Assembly: GCF_903819335.1 (NCBI RefSeq)
Contig: NZ_CAIJDE010000044.1
Location: 265,003-329,002, forward strand
Direction: 5' to 3'
Length of the DNA stretch: 64,000 nt
Source of the DNA: Flavobacterium panici
Lineage (GTDB): Bacteria > Bacteroidota > Bacteroidia > Flavobacteriales > Flavobacteriaceae
Shown: positions 61,733 through 64,000 of the stretch, piece after piece
Position numbering within the stretch: the first letter of the stretch is position 1
How the letters are laid out: every line of letters begins with the position of its first letter
Notes under the pieces: model-generated
Told to the model about the DNA's origin: nothing
Seen by the model: the letters and a program-made list of their open reading frames with translations, nothing else
Databases searched by the model: none
Position numbers and translations under genes: made by a program

Positions 61733-63628
61733 TTACTTGTTTGCTTTGGTTAATAATTCCTGAGCAGATTTTCCTTCGGTAGACGGCGTTTTGTGTATTT
61801 TTCTTAGGTAAACATCCTGCCAGTCTATTAAAGGATATAAATTGTTTTTCTTGGCTTGCTGATCGAAAAGTTTTTTTAATTCGGCTACTTTTTCAGGGTA
61901 TTTTTTAGCTAAATCTTTTCTTTCGTTAAAATCTTCGTTGATGTTGTATAGTTCCCAAACATCTTTGTCAAAATCACTTGGAGGAAGATTTACTTTATTA
62001 TTCAAAGCTTCTTTTACTTCAATTGAATTGGGATGATGTGCGGCGGCTGCTTTCCAACCGTCATTATAAATGGCTCTTGATCCAAAGATGTAATAATGTT
62101 GAATTTTATGTAAGGAAACGGCTTTTGCATCATTCAAGGAATTGTAAAATGAATATCCCTGAATAGTGTCTTGTTTAACTTCTCTGATAGATTCCGGTGC
62201 TTTTACGCCCAAAATATCAAGAGTTGTTGGTAAAATATCAATTACGTGACTGTATTGCGTTCTGATTCCCGGAGTTTTGATTGCCTTTGGATAATAAACA
62301 ATCAAGGGATTATGTGTTCCTCCTTCAGAATTGGCATCTTGTTTCCAATATTTGAAAGGCGTATTAGTTGCCTGAGCCCAACCCAAAGGATAATTGGTGT
62401 ATGTTTGAGCTGTTCCAATTTCGCCAATTCTATTTAAGTTATTTTGGAATACTTTTTCTTCTGTATCACCATTTACATAGGTTTGTCTGTCTACAGCTCC
62501 TTGAAGTGTTCCTTCTTTACTGGCTCCATTATCGCCAATCAAAACAAAAACAACAGTATTTTCAAGTTGATTGCTTTCTTTTAAATAAGTAATCAATCTT
62601 CCAATTTCATAATCGGTATACGTCAAATATCCGGCATAAACTTCCATGAATTTTGAATATACTTTCTTTTGATCCGGCGTTAATTTTTTCCAGTCTGCAA
62701 TCAGTGAATTGCGTTCCGGTAAAACAGCATCAGCAGGAATAACGCCAAGTTTCTTTTGATTAGCTAGTGTTTTTTCGCGATAAGCATCCCAACCATCATC
62801 AAATTTTCCTTTATACGGATCGCTCCATTTTTGAGCTACCTGATGAGGTGCATGAACGGCTGCGGGAGAATAGTATAAAAAGAATGGTTTTCCCGGCGCT
62901 GCTTTTTGTTGTTTCTGAATATAACTAATTGCTTTATCGGTAATTTGTTCGCTAAGATGTCTTCCGTCAGGCGTAATATGAGCTTGATCTTCAATTAAAT
63001 CAGGTTTATACTGATCTGTTGCAGAACCTAAAAAGCCGTAGAAATGTTCAAATCCTTTTCCGGTTGGCCAGTGATCAAACGGTCCGGCATCTGTTGCTTC
63101 TTCGTCAGGCGTTATCCCATATTTACCTACGCCAAAAGTATTGTATCCTTTGTCACGTAAAATCTCAGCAACGGTTCCATTTTTAGAAGGTAATCTTCCG
63201 TCCCAACCCGGAAATCCAGCCGACATAATCGTGTGTGAGAATCCTCCAACGTGTACTTTATGCGAATTACTTCCGGTTAATAAAGCAGAGCGGGTAGGAG
63301 CGCAAATTGCCGTTGTATGAAAATTGGTATATCGCAATCCGTTGTTGGCTAAACTTTCTAAAACCGGAGTTTCGATTTGACCTCCAAAAGCGCTTGAAGC
63401 GCCATAACCTACATCGTCCAGAATAATCCAAACGACATTTGGGGAACCTTTAGGAGGCGTGACCGGTTCAGGCCAATATTCTTTGGATTCGGCTAAGGTT
63501 TTGCCAATAACTCCTTTAAATTCTTCTGGTTTTGTTTGCGCAAAACTCAATTGTGCAAGAAGCAATACAGTAATCAAAAGCCCTTTTTGCGGACTTTTGA
63601 TTGCAATGTTATTTTTAAACTTTTTCAT
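61733..63628 (-). CDS. Large secreted arylsulfatase (copy 2 of tandem pair)
   Basis: This 631-residue enzyme has a signal peptide (to about residue 30, QLSFAQ) and the same domain order as the neighbour at 59750: NVVWIILDDVGYGASSAFGG, catalytic Cys109 in ICAPTRSALLTGS, GKYGITPDEEATDAGPFDHW and IGDNGASKEGTLQG. The C-terminal end differs (KTPSTEGKSAQELLTKANK). The residues after the active site differ between the copies (RNSGRVHE against SNSHKVHV), which may mean different substrates. It lies 60 bp upstream of copy 1 and likely shares its transcript. A further sulfatase gene lies 233 bp upstream. Confidence 0.94.
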   Translation of the reverse strand: MKKFKNNIAIKSPQKGLLITVLLLAQLSFAQTKPEEFKGVIGKTLAESKEYWPEPVTPPKGSPNVVWIILDDVGYGASSAFGGQIETPVLESLANNGLRYTNFHTTAICAPTRSALLTGSNSHKVHVGGFSHTIMSAGFPGWDGRLPSKNGTVAEILRDKGYNTFGVGKYGITPDEEATDAGPFDHWPTGKGFEHFYGFLGSATDQYKPDLIEDQAHITPDGRHLSEQITDKAISYIQKQQKAAPGKPFFLYYSPAAVHAPHQVAQKWSDPYKGKFDDGWDAYREKTLANQKKLGVIPADAVLPERNSLIADWKKLTPDQKKVYSKFMEVYAGYLTYTDYEIGRLITYLKESNQLENTVVFVLIGDNGASKEGTLQGAVDRQTYVNGDTEEKVFQNNLNRIGEIGTAQTYTNYPLGWAQATNTPFKYWKQDANSEGGTHNPLIVYYPKAIKTPGIRTQYSHVIDILPTTLDILGVKAPESIREVKQDTIQGYSFYNSLNDAKAVSLHKIQHYYIFGSRAIYNDGWKAAAAHHPNSIEVKEALNNKVNLPPSDFDKDVWELYNINEDFNERKDLAKKYPEKVAELKKLFDQQAKKNNLYPLIDWQDVYLRKIHKTPSTEGKSAQELLTKANK

Positions 63629-63861
63629 TAGATTAAATTTTTAGTTATTTAATTCGTAATCACTGTTTAACTCTGCTATTTTGACTCGTTGATGTTAATG
63701 TTTAACACATAGAAACATAGCTTCTGTCCTCTCAAAAAAAGGCGTTTCACTTAGTTTAAATGCACAGAGTTTAACTATGTGAAAGAAATGTGTTTCTTTT
63801 TGCATTCTTTTTTAGTTATAAAATCTATGCTTCTATGGGTTTAAATATTATACCCAGCGAG

Positions 63862-64000
63862 TTATTTTATTTTATTCCAATCTTCGACACCTACTTTTAC
63901 TGCCCATTTTTGATGTAACTCAATTAGGGTTTGGAGTATTTTCGGTTCTAATTTTGCTACGTTTTTTGTTTCTGTTCGATCTGTAGCAAGATTGTATAAT
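63862..64000 (-). CDS. Sulfatase C-terminus, cut by window edge
   Basis: The last 45 codons of a gene run in from the right edge. They read LYNLATDRTETKNVAKLEPK, which is the standard end region of a type I sulfatase (compare LYDLEKDRGETTNVAQQNPG in the 51844 enzyme), then a helix (TLIELHQKWAVKVGVEDW) and the stop at 63862. The catalytic part is outside the window. It would be the fifth sulfatase gene of this island. Confidence 0.8.
   Translation of the reverse strand, partial: LYNLATDRTETKNVAKLEPKILQTLIELHQKWAVKVGVEDWNKIK

Overview
The window is chromosomal DNA of a Flavobacterium-like member of the Bacteroidota. The evidence is the low GC content, two SusC/SusD pairs, DUF4293 next to rho, a Rho with an Asn/Gln-rich N-terminal insertion, and promoters of the TTTG-N19-TAnnTTTG type. 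Many intergenic spaces hold short dispersed palindromic repeats. No rRNA, tRNA, CRISPR array, prophage or insertion sequence was seen. Most genes lie on the minus strand.

Left part (1-11800). A partial GNAT acetyltransferase, a short YdeI-like protein and an arginase-family protein come first. Next are small genes for SUFU, TPM and DUF2314/ankyrin proteins, and a four-gene operon (7222 to 4048) encoding an SPFH protein with a SHOCT tail, a zinc ribbon, a coiled-coil/zinc-ribbon protein and an uncharacterised protein. The set recalls the Bacillus pspA-ydjGHI membrane-stress operon. A SymE-like toxin sits in a repeat-rich spacer, followed by lpdA, a NUMOD4/HNH protein and a LytTR response regulator.

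Peptide-uptake locus (11951-23857). A repeat array is followed by SusD, SusC and a large secreted zinc metalloprotease. These lie downstream of a LytS-type sensor kinase, an MsbA-like ABC exporter and truA. Two identical 11-bp direct repeats spaced 21 bp apart lie just upstream of the protease gene. They have LytTR-operator geometry and may link the kinase and the LytTR regulator to this operon.

Middle part (24353-41985). This holds a flotillin-like protein with repeated N-terminal modules, a YfcE-like phosphoesterase, a NarL-type two-component pair, DUF4293, rho and a DUF3667/M28 pair. It also holds a dienelactone hydrolase and a tight operon of Lrp regulator, M28 peptidase, cyanophycinase-like enzyme and Ntn acylase. 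The operon is divergent from ornithine aminotransferase (rocD). Three copies of AAGTCAAAA lie in front of the rocD promoter.

Right part (42192-64000): a sulfur island, all on the minus strand. It encodes a Family 2A encapsulin shell with its cysteine desulfurase cargo, cysteine synthase, serine O-acetyltransferase, at least five sulfatases (one cut by the window edge), a YeiH-type transporter, a rhodanese-thioredoxin fusion, a sterol-desaturase-type enzyme, a 39-residue membrane microprotein and a SusC/SusD pair. I infer that sulfate esters are cleaved in the envelope, that the sulfur is fixed into cysteine, and that excess is handled in the encapsulin compartment. The operon from the 53499 sulfatase to the desulfurase has a consensus promoter about 400 nt upstream. 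Its leader holds a five-codon ORF (Met-Cys-Ser-Cys-Cys) and a perfect 12-bp hairpin, which suggests cysteine-responsive attenuation. This leader and the make-up of the sulfur island are the most interesting observations here.
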